A stretch of 24,523 nt of DNA from Micavibrio sp. UBA1664 (lineage in GTDB: Bacteria > Pseudomonadota > Alphaproteobacteria > Micavibrionales > UBA1664). The position numbers were made by a program, and so were the translations under genes. The stretch spans positions 1-24,523 of the forward strand of contig DCKW01000002.1 of NCBI GenBank assembly GCA_002320485.1, given 5' to 3'. Of this stretch, positions 1 to 7,667 are shown piece by piece. The notes beneath the pieces were generated by a model, which saw nothing but the letters and a program-made list of their open reading frames with translations, was not told the origin of the DNA and ran no database searches. Position 1 is the first letter of the stretch, and each line of letters starts with the position of its first letter.

Positions 1-2
1 TC

Positions 3-98
3 AAACCCGATAGCATGGTGACAATGGATTACCGTCCGGACCGTCTGAATATCAAGGTCGATGATGATGGTATTATCATCACTCAAGAATGCGGTTAA
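3..98 (+). CDS. Peptidase inhibitor I78 family protein, C-terminal part (5' end outside window)
   Basis: The frame is open from the window edge to a TAA at 96-98 and gives 31 residues. It contains MVTMDYRPDRLNI followed by VDDDG and ends in ECG. This is the typical C-terminal pattern of the I78 peptidase-inhibitor family (VTxDYRPDRLNIxVDxxG...CG), small and usually exported proteins thought to inhibit serine proteases. The start and any signal peptide lie outside the window. The gene converges on sucB and ends at a shared terminator hairpin. It occupies the place where lpd is often found in alphaproteobacterial TCA operons, but on the opposite strand. The family call is good for such a short piece because the motif is distinctive. 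Confidence 0.8.
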   Translation, partial: KPDSMVTMDYRPDRLNIKVDDDGIIITQECG

Positions 99-104
99 TT
101 AAAA

Positions 105-126
105 AAAGCGGCTTTCAAGCCGCTTT
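105..126. terminator. Bidirectional rho-independent terminator between the I78 gene and sucB
   Basis: An 8-bp stem, AAAGCGGC (105-112) pairing with GCCGCTTT (119-126), has a TTTCAA loop. The plus strand continues TTTAATTTT. The minus strand continues into a T-run, the complement of the A-run at 101-107. It therefore suits both the rightward I78 gene, ending at 98, and the leftward sucB gene, ending at 131. Confidence 0.85.
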
Positions 127-130
127 AATT

Positions 131-1399
131 TTACGCCTCGATTAGCAATCTTTGCGGGTCTTCCAATGCTTCCTTGATACGAACAAGGAACGAGACAGAT
201 TCGCGACCGTCAACAATACGGTGATCATACGACAGTGCCACATACATCATCGGACGCGCCTGAATTGAGCCGTCAGGCATGACGACCGGGCGTTGCATTG
301 TTTTATGCATTCCCAAAATCGCCGATTGCGGACGGTTCAATATCGGGGTCGACATCATGGAGCCGAATACACCGCCGTTGGTGATAGTAAAGGTTCCGCC
401 CGTCATTTCGGACATTGATAATTTTCCGTCACGCGCCCGCACGGCAAGATCGCCGATATCCTTTTCAATATCGGCAAATGATTTCTGGTCGGCATCGCGC
501 ACGACAGGAACGACAAGCCCTTGCGGAGTGGAGACAGCAACGCCGATATCGTAATAGTTTTTATAGATAATATCCGTTCCGTCAATTTCGGCGTTCACTG
601 CCGGAAATTCTTTTAGAGCCTGAACCGCCGCCTTGACAAAAATGGACATGAAACCCAGTTTCACGCCGTGTTTCTTCTCAAAACTATCTTTGTACAAATT
701 CCGCATATCGATATAATTCCCCATATCGATTTCGTTAAATGTTGTCAGAATAGCCGCCTCGGTCTGTGCTTCTTTCAAACGGCTGGCAATCGTCTGGCGA
801 AGTTTCGTCATTTTGACACGTTCTTCGCGGTCTTTCGTTTCACGCGGTGCAGAAGACGGTGCGGCAGATGCAGGTTTCGCCTGTGGAGCCTGCGGCGTTG
901 ATGGCATATCGGTTTTTGCATTATCCAGATAGTTTTGAACATCTTCCTTCGTCAAACGTCCGTTTTTACCCGTGCCCTTGATTTCCGCCGCATTCAAATT
1001 ATGATCATTAACCATTTTGCGAACCGCGGGGGACAATTCCGGCGCTTCTTCGACATTGATTGTTTTCTCATGTCCTGCATCCAGAATCTCTTTCGGTGCA
1101 GGGTCGGACTCTTTCTTTTTATCATTATTAGCCGCCTTAGCCGCAGGTTTGGCATTCTGATTGCCGGCTTCGCCCAACTCACCCAATAATGCACCGACCT
1201 CGACTGTCGCCCCTTCTTTGGCGGAAATGCTGATCAATGTACCGTCTGACGGAGCGTTTACCTCCAATGTTACCTTATCGGTTTCCAATTCCACCAAAGG
1301 TTCATCCGCAGCAACCTGATCACCTTCGGATTTCAGCCATTTGGCAATAATAGCCTCGGTTACGGATTCGCCCAGCTGCGGTACTTTTATTTCGGTCAT
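131..1399 (-). CDS. sucB: Dihydrolipoyllysine succinyltransferase (E2 of 2-oxoglutarate dehydrogenase)
   Basis: This is the E2 core of the 2-oxoglutarate dehydrogenase complex. It transfers the succinyl group from E1 to CoA through a swinging lipoyl arm. The 422 residues show the full architecture. The N-terminal lipoyl domain has ELETDKVTLEV with the lipoylated Lys at about residue 42. An Ala/Lys-rich linker follows. The peripheral subunit-binding domain lies at about 121-158 (ELSPAVRKM through GRLTKEDV). A second linker leads to the catalytic domain, which ends with the DHRIVDG motif at 392-398 (catalytic His393 and Asp397). The start is ATG, with an AGGAAG ribosome-binding site about 9 nt upstream. 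sucA ends 71 nt upstream on the same strand, so the two are probably cotranscribed. No lpd (E3) gene follows; the next gene is convergent. Confidence 0.98.
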   Translation of the reverse strand: MTEIKVPQLGESVTEAIIAKWLKSEGDQVAADEPLVELETDKVTLEVNAPSDGTLISISAKEGATVEVGALLGELGEAGNQNAKPAAKAANNDKKKESDPAPKEILDAGHEKTINVEEAPELSPAVRKMVNDHNLNAAEIKGTGKNGRLTKEDVQNYLDNAKTDMPSTPQAPQAKPASAAPSSAPRETKDREERVKMTKLRQTIASRLKEAQTEAAILTTFNEIDMGNYIDMRNLYKDSFEKKHGVKLGFMSIFVKAAVQALKEFPAVNAEIDGTDIIYKNYYDIGVAVSTPQGLVVPVVRDADQKSFADIEKDIGDLAVRARDGKLSMSEMTGGTFTITNGGVFGSMMSTPILNRPQSAILGMHKTMQRPVVMPDGSIQARPMMYVALSYDHRIVDGRESVSFLVRIKEALEDPQRLLIEA

Positions 1400-1470
1400 T
1401 TTGAATTCGTCTTCCTTTTATCTTTATTCAATAAGTTTAATTTTTTTAAGCCGTTAGTAAAGGCGTTTCG

Positions 1471-4422
1471 TTACTTTACCGTTAAAGCCTCGTTGACCAA
1501 TGCATCCTGCTCGACTTTATGCTCCTTGGCATTACCTGTCGCAGGGGATGCCGCGGCCTTACGACCGATATAGGATGGTCGCCCTGCTTTATGCTTAACG
1601 TCTGTCAAGACACCCTCAATGCGGCGATCGACAAATTCCCAATAGCCGGAATTTTTCGGCTCTTCCTGACACCAGACAACTTTGGCGTTAGGATATTTTG
1701 ACACTTCCTCGGCCAAAGCGTTTGCCGGGAACGGATATAATTGCTCCAGACGTAAAATGACAACATCCTTGATACCTGCTTCTTCGCGAGCCTGATACAA
1801 ATCATAATAAACCTTACCGGTACAAAGCACGATACGCTTGATATCTTTTGGTTTGTTCAATTGCCCCGCTATTTCGGCGTCATCCCACAAAATACGGTGG
1901 AATGTTGAGTCTCCTGTCATCATTGATTTTGGTGAGACACATAATTTATGACGCAAGAGAGATTTTGGCGTAAACATGATTAATGGTTTACGGAAATTAC
2001 GCACCATCTGGCGGCGCAATACATGGAAATAGTTGGCAGGTGTCGTCGCATTGACGATCTGCCAATTATCCTCTGCCGACAGGCTTAAGAAACGTTCAGG
2101 GTGAGCGGAAGAGTGTTCCGGCCCCTGCCCTTCATATCCGTGGGGTAGCAACATGACAAGACCCGACATCCGAAGCCATTTGGATTCGCCACTGGAAATA
2201 AATTGGTCGATAATCGTTTGTGCCCCATTCACGAAATCGCCGAATTGCGCCTCCCATAAGGTTAACCAATTTGGTTCTGCCAATGAAAATCCGTAATCGA
2301 AACCGAGAACGGCAAATTCTGATAAAGGGGAGTCGTGCACTTCAAACGGTGCCTGATCTTTTGAAATATTTTGTAGCGGTTGATAAATATGGCCGTCAGT
2401 CTGGTCATACATTTTTGCGTGACGTTGAGAAAATGTGCCGCGTCCGCAATCCTGACCTGATAATCTAACTCCATAATTTTCCACCACGAGCGATCCGAAC
2501 GCCATCGCCTCAGCAGTAGCCCAGTCAAATCCTTCCCCTGTTTCAAACATCTCTTTACGTGAGTCTATAAAACGCTTTAATTTGGAATGGATATTAAAGT
2601 CCTCAGGAATCGTCGTCAGGCCTTTTCCGACCATTTTATACGTGTCGTTATCAATCGCCGTAATGCCGCGACGCGGTTGTTCGTCACTTTCCGCGACCTT
2701 CATATCCGACCATGCACCTTGCAGGAAGTCGGCATTATTCGGCTTGTAATTTGTTGCAGCCTGAAATGATTCCTCCAACAGGCGAGTCATTTCATCGCGG
2801 ATGGCATCCGCCTCGTCAGCTTTTACAATTCCTTCTTTAGAGAGTTGGTCTGCATAAATTTCACGCGTTGTCTTATGCTGGCGGATTTCCTGATACATGA
2901 CAGGTTGTGTGAATGACGGTTCGTCCCCTTCATTGTGGCCAAAACGACGATAGCAAGTAATATCGATCACAACATCCTTTTTAAATTGCTGACGGAATTC
3001 AGTGGCGATCCGTGCGACATGCACAACAGATTCCGCATCATCGCCGTTCACATGAAAAATTGGGGCAGACAATAACTTTGCGACATCAGTACAATACGGG
3101 CCTGACCGTGAATATTGCGGCGTTGTTGTAAACCCGATCTGGTTATTAATCACGATATGCATGGTTCCGCCGACACTATATCCCGGCAATTCGGAAATCA
3201 TTAATGTTTCGGCGACAATTCCCTGTCCCGCAAAAGCCGCATCCCCATGTAACAAGATGGGCATAACTTGTGTTCCGTCACTATCATTACGCTGATATTG
3301 TTTGGCGCGTACTTTCCCGATACAAACAGGGCTGACACACTCCAAATGCGAAGGATTAGCCGTCAAAGATAAGTGTATGTTATTGCCATCAAAATCACGG
3401 TCAGCAGATGTTCCCAAATGATATTTTACATCACCTGATCCCAGGATGTCGTCAGGCTGTGTTTTAACCCCTAAGAATTCTGCAAATATTGCGGAGAAAG
3501 GCTTGCCCATTACATTGGCAAGAACATTCAAACGTCCGCGGTGAGCCATACCGATCACCATTTCTTTCAGGCCGAGCTGTCCGCCTTTCTTCATAATTTG
3601 CTCTACAGCGGGAATTAAAATCTCTCCGCCATCGATTCCGAATTTCTTCGTACCCGGGTATTTTTTAGCCAGAAACTGCTCAAATGTTTCCGCAGCGGTC
3701 AGGCGTTCAAGAATGGCGCGTTTACCGTTAGAAGTAAAATCGGTCTGGTTACGGGGTTCTTCAATGCGGTGCTGTATCCATGCCTTTTCATCCGGTGATG
3801 ACATGTGCATGAATTCAACGCCGATTTTACCGCAATAAATTTGTTTTACCGCTTTCAAAATTTCATTCAGATTAGCCTGCTCCAGCCCTAAAACGCCATC
3901 CAGCCGTATCGAGCGATCATAATCTTTTGCCGTAAAACCATAATGACCCGGATCAAGCTCGGGATGGATATGATGCTGACGCAAGCCCAGCGGATCCAGA
4001 TCCGCCACCAAATGACCTCGCACACGATAAGCCCTGATCAATTGAATGGCACGAATGGAATCACGCACGGCCTGTTGTAGCGTTGCGCTGTCGGCCATGG
4101 CTCCGCCTTGCACCCCTTGCGTCCTCGGGAAATATCCCTGCATTTGCGGCATCGGCATTCCCGCCGACATTGATTGCGCTTGCTCTGCCGATTGTGTGGC
4201 GGCAAAACCTCTGCCATCTACGCGATTTTCAGCAGGCGTCCAACTTGCCCCATGCATTTCCTTCAATACATCCAGATCACTGTCTGTAAGATTTTCAAAA
4301 AACTCTCTCCAGCTGGCGTCGACGCTATGCGGAGATTGAATGTATTTTGCGTGCAAATGCGCGATATATTCTGCATTAACGCCCGTCAGAAAAGATTGAT
4401 TTTTGGATTGGGGAATAGCCAT
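1471..4422 (-). CDS. sucA: 2-oxoglutarate dehydrogenase E1 component
   Basis: This is the thiamine-diphosphate-dependent E1 of the 2-oxoglutarate dehydrogenase complex, which decarboxylates 2-oxoglutarate and succinylates the E2 lipoyl group. At 983 residues it has the usual full length. The N-terminus carries the E2-interaction segment (YIAHLHAKYIQSPHSVDASW). Near residue 291 lies GMAHRGRLNVLANV, near 395 HGDAAFAGQG and near 430 NNQIGFTT, the TPP/Mg2+ region. The C-terminal transketolase-like half has LPHGYEGQGPEHSSAHPERF near 757-776. The start is ATG with only a weak ribosome-binding site. A 132-nt gap separates it from sodC and holds a hairpin and a plausible promoter, so sucA-sucB may form its own unit. 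Confidence 0.98.
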   Translation of the reverse strand: MAIPQSKNQSFLTGVNAEYIAHLHAKYIQSPHSVDASWREFFENLTDSDLDVLKEMHGASWTPAENRVDGRGFAATQSAEQAQSMSAGMPMPQMQGYFPRTQGVQGGAMADSATLQQAVRDSIRAIQLIRAYRVRGHLVADLDPLGLRQHHIHPELDPGHYGFTAKDYDRSIRLDGVLGLEQANLNEILKAVKQIYCGKIGVEFMHMSSPDEKAWIQHRIEEPRNQTDFTSNGKRAILERLTAAETFEQFLAKKYPGTKKFGIDGGEILIPAVEQIMKKGGQLGLKEMVIGMAHRGRLNVLANVMGKPFSAIFAEFLGVKTQPDDILGSGDVKYHLGTSADRDFDGNNIHLSLTANPSHLECVSPVCIGKVRAKQYQRNDSDGTQVMPILLHGDAAFAGQGIVAETLMISELPGYSVGGTMHIVINNQIGFTTTPQYSRSGPYCTDVAKLLSAPIFHVNGDDAESVVHVARIATEFRQQFKKDVVIDITCYRRFGHNEGDEPSFTQPVMYQEIRQHKTTREIYADQLSKEGIVKADEADAIRDEMTRLLEESFQAATNYKPNNADFLQGAWSDMKVAESDEQPRRGITAIDNDTYKMVGKGLTTIPEDFNIHSKLKRFIDSRKEMFETGEGFDWATAEAMAFGSLVVENYGVRLSGQDCGRGTFSQRHAKMYDQTDGHIYQPLQNISKDQAPFEVHDSPLSEFAVLGFDYGFSLAEPNWLTLWEAQFGDFVNGAQTIIDQFISSGESKWLRMSGLVMLLPHGYEGQGPEHSSAHPERFLSLSAEDNWQIVNATTPANYFHVLRRQMVRNFRKPLIMFTPKSLLRHKLCVSPKSMMTGDSTFHRILWDDAEIAGQLNKPKDIKRIVLCTGKVYYDLYQAREEAGIKDVVILRLEQLYPFPANALAEEVSKYPNAKVVWCQEEPKNSGYWEFVDRRIEGVLTDVKHKAGRPSYIGRKAAASPATGNAKEHKVEQDALVNEALTVK

Positions 4423-4462
4423 GATTTTTACCGTTTTAAATTTTTATGTAACGGTTTTGAGT

Positions 4463-4491
4463 TTATCATTTTTACCCGAGATGAAAAGCAA
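4463..4491 (-). promoter_or_regulatory. Candidate promoter of sucA-sucB
   Basis: Reading the minus strand, a -35-like TTGCTT (4486-4491) and a -10-like TGATAA (4463-4468) are 17 nt apart. The predicted transcript start lies about 35 nt upstream of the sucA ATG. The -35 overlaps the base of the sodC-side hairpin. This is a match by eye to a sigma70-like consensus only. Confidence 0.35.
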
Positions 4492-4527
4492 AAGCTTATG
4501 CTTTCCCTAAGGAAATGCAAAAGCTTT
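4491..4527 (-). terminator. Hairpin between sodC and sucA, probable sodC terminator
   Basis: On the minus strand, AAAGCTTTTGCATTTCC pairs imperfectly with GGAAAGCATAAGCTTT across a TTAG loop. The outer 7 bp (AAAGCTT/AAGCTTT) and inner 5 bp (TTTCC/GGAAA) are perfect. A short T-run (TGCTTTTC) follows. It lies 28 nt after the sodC stop. The T-tract is weak, so it could be partial termination or an mRNA-stabilising hairpin. Confidence 0.55.
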
Positions 4528-4554
4528 CGTCTTTTACCCATTAATGAAAATAAA

Positions 4555-5127
4555 TTATTCGGCCGGCTTTGATACCGGTTTTTGGGTTACGGATTCGATA
4601 ACACCACAGGCTATTCTATCACCTGCGCCACCAATCGGCTGTGTCATATGATCGTCCTCATTCGCATGAATCATAAACGCGGCACCGTCGCTATCCAGCA
4701 AAACCTCATCATCATCCATATCGTCGGCATCGGTAATTTTCAAATCATCCACGTATAATTCAACCTCGACAGTACCATCTTCAGATACGATTAGATTCGG
4801 CAAATCGCCTTCTTCATAACCTTCCGGGTTCATCAAACCATGTTGAACATCATCGCCTTTACCAATGTGGCCTTTTGACATTTTGAAATCAGAATGATCT
4901 TCACAGGTTCCGACCTCATGAATATGAAATCCGTGTTTACCAGCTGGTAAACCTTCAATATCGACATGCAACAAAATACCTTCCGGCGCCTGTTTAATCT
5001 CAATCGATCCTAATTCTTTTGCATTATTATCAATAATGGTTGCAGTTGCCGTCTGTTGTGCGTTTGAAGGCAGGGCAAATAGTGTTACTCCCAAAATAGT
5101 TGCACTTGCCAATAATATTTTTTTCAT
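4555..5127 (-). CDS. sodC: Superoxide dismutase [Cu-Zn], exported, with an altered zinc ligand
   Basis: This is a periplasmic Cu/Zn superoxide dismutase of 190 residues that dismutates superoxide outside the cytoplasm. A signal peptide covers about residues 1-23 (hydrophobic core, SNA-Q cleavage region). Family motifs are present: HGFHIHEVGTC (Cu ligands His68 and His70; Cys75), GH at 86-87 (bridging His87), QHG (Zn ligand His96), EGDLPNL (Zn ligand Asp108), MIHAN (Cu ligand His154) and GGAGDRIACG (Arg171; Cys174, the disulfide partner of Cys75). The third Zn-ligand His, expected three residues before Asp108, is Glu105: the sequence reads YEEGDLP where relatives have HHxGDLP. An acidic insert (DADDMDDDE) lies near 133-141. 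The start is ATG with AAGGAAAG upstream. It is the last gene of the accessory block between sucD and sucA. Confidence 0.95.
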   Translation of the reverse strand: MKKILLASATILGVTLFALPSNAQQTATATIIDNNAKELGSIEIKQAPEGILLHVDIEGLPAGKHGFHIHEVGTCEDHSDFKMSKGHIGKGDDVQHGLMNPEGYEEGDLPNLIVSEDGTVEVELYVDDLKITDADDMDDDEVLLDSDGAAFMIHANEDDHMTQPIGGAGDRIACGVIESVTQKPVSKPAE

Positions 5128-5151
5128 AGTCTTTCCTTTTGATTTAATTTT

Positions 5152-5586
5152 TTAGCTTACCATACGTTTTTCACGTTGACGCATCGGCATGGCATCAATT
5201 TCGTTGAAAACCTCGTCCATAGCTACAGGGGTATACCAACGTTTTTTGACATCGCCATCCTTGCCGACCAAAATAACCTGAAACCTGTTACTCAATATAT
5301 CCAGACGGTTTAAACTGTCAGTATAGGAAATTGCCTCTTTACGGCCGTCAACAATAATTTCCTGAGTCATTGCGGTAATATCCACCTTGCAGATATCCCT
5401 TTCGATAGCGCCAATTGCGTGATGTTTATAATCCTGTAATTGGATGAGGAATTGAGGGTCGATATCATCGGGTGTAAAAACGACTAATAATCGGTTTTTA
5501 TTTTGAAACCGGCTTAGTTTACCCTTTGCAATAAAGGGCGTCATTGCCGTGAAAATGGCAGAAAATGTAAGTAATTGTAAGAACAT
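5152..5586 (-). CDS. DUF4174 domain-containing protein, copy b
   Basis: This 144-residue protein has a hydrophobic N-terminus (about residues 1-20) that suggests export or membrane anchoring. A short thioredoxin-like-looking domain follows: strand LLVVFTP, an IERDI segment near 61-65, and the C-terminal signature VILVGKDGDVKKRW followed by EIDAMPMRQRE. This GKDG plus IDAMPMRQRE pattern is characteristic of DUF4174, a family without a firm biochemical function. The start is ATG with AGGAAGG immediately upstream. A paralog lies at 6350-6754; the C-terminal motif is nearly identical and the rest has diverged. The two copies flank the RNase A-like and DUF2061-like genes. sodC follows after 24 nt, so cotranscription is likely. 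Confidence 0.82.
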   Translation of the reverse strand: MFLQLLTFSAIFTAMTPFIAKGKLSRFQNKNRLLVVFTPDDIDPQFLIQLQDYKHHAIGAIERDICKVDITAMTQEIIVDGRKEAISYTDSLNRLDILSNRFQVILVGKDGDVKKRWYTPVAMDEVFNEIDAMPMRQREKRMVS

Positions 5587-5621
5587 ACCTTCCTAACATT
5601 TCAGGAACAATTTGGTTCATT

Positions 5622-6119
5622 CTATTTCACTTCGGGATAGGCCGTAATGATATGAAATCCTTCGGGATAATCATCATCACGGCGCAACACAACACGTGCC
5701 TGATTACCTGCAATCGCGGTTTTCCGCCCTCTTTTCATAACCCGTCCCACAGGTTTCGAAGAATGATAATAAAACGCCTTCACCTCCGATTTTCCTGATC
5801 GAAGCCAGTTTTGCACTAAATCCTGTCGCTCTGACAGGACTATGTGTATGGCATCTTCTGCCTCTTCCATATTAGTAAACGTTGAGGCAGCGGAAATATC
5901 TTCGGTTGCCAGACGATTCAATAAAAACGCATTATCTTTACCGACATGTTTTTCAATGGCATGACCTTCAACATCAAGTCTTTCCAAAAAACCGGATTGA
6001 TGAACAGGGCTATAGGATGGCGCGGGAGTGAAAGGAACATTATTCAGCGACCAGCCAACAAACAGTATAAGGCCCATAAAGACGGCCAAAATTTTGACGT
6101 TCCTGTTGTTAGGCCTCAT
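5622..6119 (-). CDS. Membrane-anchored bacterial RNase A-like (CdiA-CT type) protein
   Basis: Of its 165 residues, about 9-24 form a hydrophobic anchor or uncleaved signal, followed by a Pro/Ser-rich linker and a compact domain from about 43 to 163. The domain resembles the bacterial RNase A-like toxin family known from contact-dependent inhibition effectors: EGHAIEKHVGK, ASTFT, WL near 105, PVGRV, ARVVLRRD and a terminal ITAYP. As I recall the Yersinia kristensenii CdiA toxin, its active site is His, Arg, Thr and Tyr with His-Arg spacing of 11 and a T-x-Y pair. Here His58, Arg69, Thr159 and Tyr161 fit exactly. There is no CdiA, Rhs or PAAR carrier domain. The ATG overlaps the stop of the upstream small membrane protein by 11 nt, indicating translational coupling. 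Nuclease activity is inferred; its target and cellular side are unknown. Confidence 0.8.
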   Translation of the reverse strand: MRPNNRNVKILAVFMGLILFVGWSLNNVPFTPAPSYSPVHQSGFLERLDVEGHAIEKHVGKDNAFLLNRLATEDISAASTFTNMEEAEDAIHIVLSERQDLVQNWLRSGKSEVKAFYYHSSKPVGRVMKRGRKTAIAGNQARVVLRRDDDYPEGFHIITAYPEVK

Positions 6120-6363
6120 GTGTCACTTTATTAATAATTTTTGACGCCCAGAATTTATCGAGCGCGAAAAACCAGACGCCGTTTATCATCGGCTCGATGA
6201 GTGCATCCGCCGCGGCAAGGTCAAGCGGTGCCCCGGTAATTAAATGATTGCAAGTCATGGCAATGAAAATATGGCCTATTGTATAGATGATAGCGCGGGC
6301 CAGGCTGGATCGATAGACCAAACGTATAAATGTTTTAAAAATTCCCTGATCAACTTCCGTCAT
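6109..6363 (-). CDS. Small membrane protein, DUF2061-like
   Basis: This is an 84-residue protein with two hydrophobic stretches (about 22-44 and 56-68). The pattern SSLARAIIYTIGHIFIAM, then an ITG turn, then a helix with a conserved-looking Glu (LIEPMINGVWFF) and a terminal KFW resembles the DUF2061 family of small inner-membrane proteins, whose function is unknown. It overlaps the end of the upstream DUF4174 gene (6350-6363) and its own end overlaps the start of the RNase A-like gene (6109-6119). The three are therefore translated as a tight group. It could be a membrane partner of the RNase A-like protein, but nothing in the sequence proves that. Confidence 0.7.
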   Translation of the reverse strand: MTEVDQGIFKTFIRLVYRSSLARAIIYTIGHIFIAMTCNHLITGAPLDLAAADALIEPMINGVWFFALDKFWASKIINKVTHEA

Positions 6364-6754
6364 TTAATTCTCTTTGCCGCATCGGCATGGCATCAATTAT
6401 CTTAAAGATATCCTCTGCAGCGACAGGGTGATCCCAGCGTTTTTTTTCTGTCCCGTCTTTGCCGATCAGCACAACACCATAGTCACGACGATTTAAATGA
6501 AAGGCATTTTCCCATTCCTCCTGCACATCGGATGTCCGATCTCCCAAAAACGTAACGAAGGCAATATCGCGCTGCATCAGGGCATCGCCATACCCTTGCA
6601 AAAGCGAATATTGCTTGCGGTAATCGACTGAATCTTCCGAAGGCGCATGAATGAGAATGACCCGTTTTTCCCATCTGTAAGGGTCAAGAATATCGGCCAT
6701 TGCGGACGTCGCAATAATCATCACAAACGAAATGAGCAAAAGCCGATATATCAT
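6350..6754 (-). CDS. DUF4174 domain-containing protein, copy a
   Basis: This exported-looking protein has a clear signal peptide (MIYRLLLISFVMIIATSAMA, cleavage before Asp21). The domain has VILIHAP, RDIAFVTF, then VVLIGKDGTEKKRW and IDAMPMRQRE, the DUF4174 signature. I chose the ATG at 6754 (134 aa). A longer form would start at a TTG at 6784 and add ten residues, but it would overlap sucD and put a charged stretch before the signal peptide. The gene lies 19 nt after sucD and overlaps the next small membrane-protein gene by 14 nt, so it is probably cotranscribed with sucD. It is a paralog of the gene at 5152-5586. Confidence 0.83.
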   Translation of the reverse strand: MIYRLLLISFVMIIATSAMADILDPYRWEKRVILIHAPSEDSVDYRKQYSLLQGYGDALMQRDIAFVTFLGDRTSDVQEEWENAFHLNRRDYGVVLIGKDGTEKKRWDHPVAAEDIFKIIDAMPMRQRELNDGS

Positions 6755-6773
6755 AAATTTAATATTGCAAAAA

Positions 6774-7649
6774 CTATGCCGCAATCGCTTCTTTCATCGC
6801 ATCGCCCAACCCTGCAGGGGATTCGGTCACAACAAAACCTGCGGAGCGCATCGCATCCATTTTAGCGGGGGCGGTATCATCACCGCCTGAAATGATTGCA
6901 CCGGCATGGCCCATACGTTTACCGGGAGGGGCCGTTACCCCTGCGATAAAGCCGGCAATCGGTTTCGGATTTTTCAGGGATTTATAATATTCCGCGGCCT
7001 CAATCTCCGCTGTCCCGCCGATTTCACCAATCATGATAATGCTTTCGGTTTCATCATCCGCCATAAACAGGTCGATACAATCGATAAAGTTAGTGCCGTT
7101 GACAGGGTCACCGCCAATACCGATACAGGTTGATTGACCAAGTCCGGCGGCGGTTGTTTGTGCCACGGCTTCGTAAGTTAATGTACCGGAACGGGAGACG
7201 ATACCGACCGATCCGCGTTTGTGGATATGACCTGGCATAATCCCGATTTTACATTCGTCAGGCGTGATAATTCCCGGGCAGTTCGGCCCGATCAGACGGG
7301 ATTTTGAATTGGCAAGGGCGCGCTTCACCTTCACCATATCCATCACAGGAATACCTTCGGTAATACACACAATCAGCTCAAGCTCGGCATCAATCGCTTC
7401 CAAAATGGCATCCGCGGCAAATGGTGGCGGCACATAAATGACGGAGGCGTTTGCCTCTGTAGCTTCGCGGGCGTCATGAACTGTATCATAAACCGGTAAA
7501 CCCAGATGTGTGGAACCGCCCTTGCCTGGTGTCACGCCGCCGACCATCTGGGTGCCGTATGCAATGGCTTGTTCTGAGTGGAATGTTCCTTGCGCACCCG
7601 TAAAGCCCTGACAGATGACTTTCGTATTTTTATTGACTAATACTGACAT
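6774..7649 (-). CDS. sucD: Succinate-CoA ligase (ADP-forming) subunit alpha
   Basis: This is the alpha subunit of succinyl-CoA synthetase, which carries the phosphohistidine used in converting succinyl-CoA to succinate with formation of a nucleoside triphosphate. Its 291 residues match the normal length. The N-terminal CoA-binding Rossmann domain has GFTGAQGTFHSEQAI and GGVTPGKGG. The phosphorylated-His loop is GHAGAIISGG with His248. The start is ATG with AAGGAAAG upstream. Unlike the usual arrangement it does not directly follow sucC: two unrelated genes (7668-8840) lie between them, all on the same strand with short gaps. Confidence 0.98.
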   Translation of the reverse strand: MSVLVNKNTKVICQGFTGAQGTFHSEQAIAYGTQMVGGVTPGKGGSTHLGLPVYDTVHDAREATEANASVIYVPPPFAADAILEAIDAELELIVCITEGIPVMDMVKVKRALANSKSRLIGPNCPGIITPDECKIGIMPGHIHKRGSVGIVSRSGTLTYEAVAQTTAAGLGQSTCIGIGGDPVNGTNFIDCIDLFMADDETESIIMIGEIGGTAEIEAAEYYKSLKNPKPIAGFIAGVTAPPGKRMGHAGAIISGGDDTAPAKMDAMRSAGFVVTESPAGLGDAMKEAIAA

Positions 7650-7667
7650 AGTTACTTTCCTTCTTTT

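Noticed and set aside
4046..4572. Plus-strand ORFs opposite the sucA 5' end
   Set aside because: They lie antisense to a firmly identified gene, have no recognisable motifs or ribosome-binding sites, and are explained as shadow frames.
6109..6363. DUF2061-like protein as a proven immunity protein for the RNase A-like protein
   Set aside because: Only position and coupling suggest it; immunity proteins for this toxin type are normally soluble, so I keep it as a hypothesis only.
6350..6784. TTG start for DUF4174 copy a
   Set aside because: It overlaps the sucD stop and would place extra residues before a textbook signal peptide; the ATG at 6754 is better.
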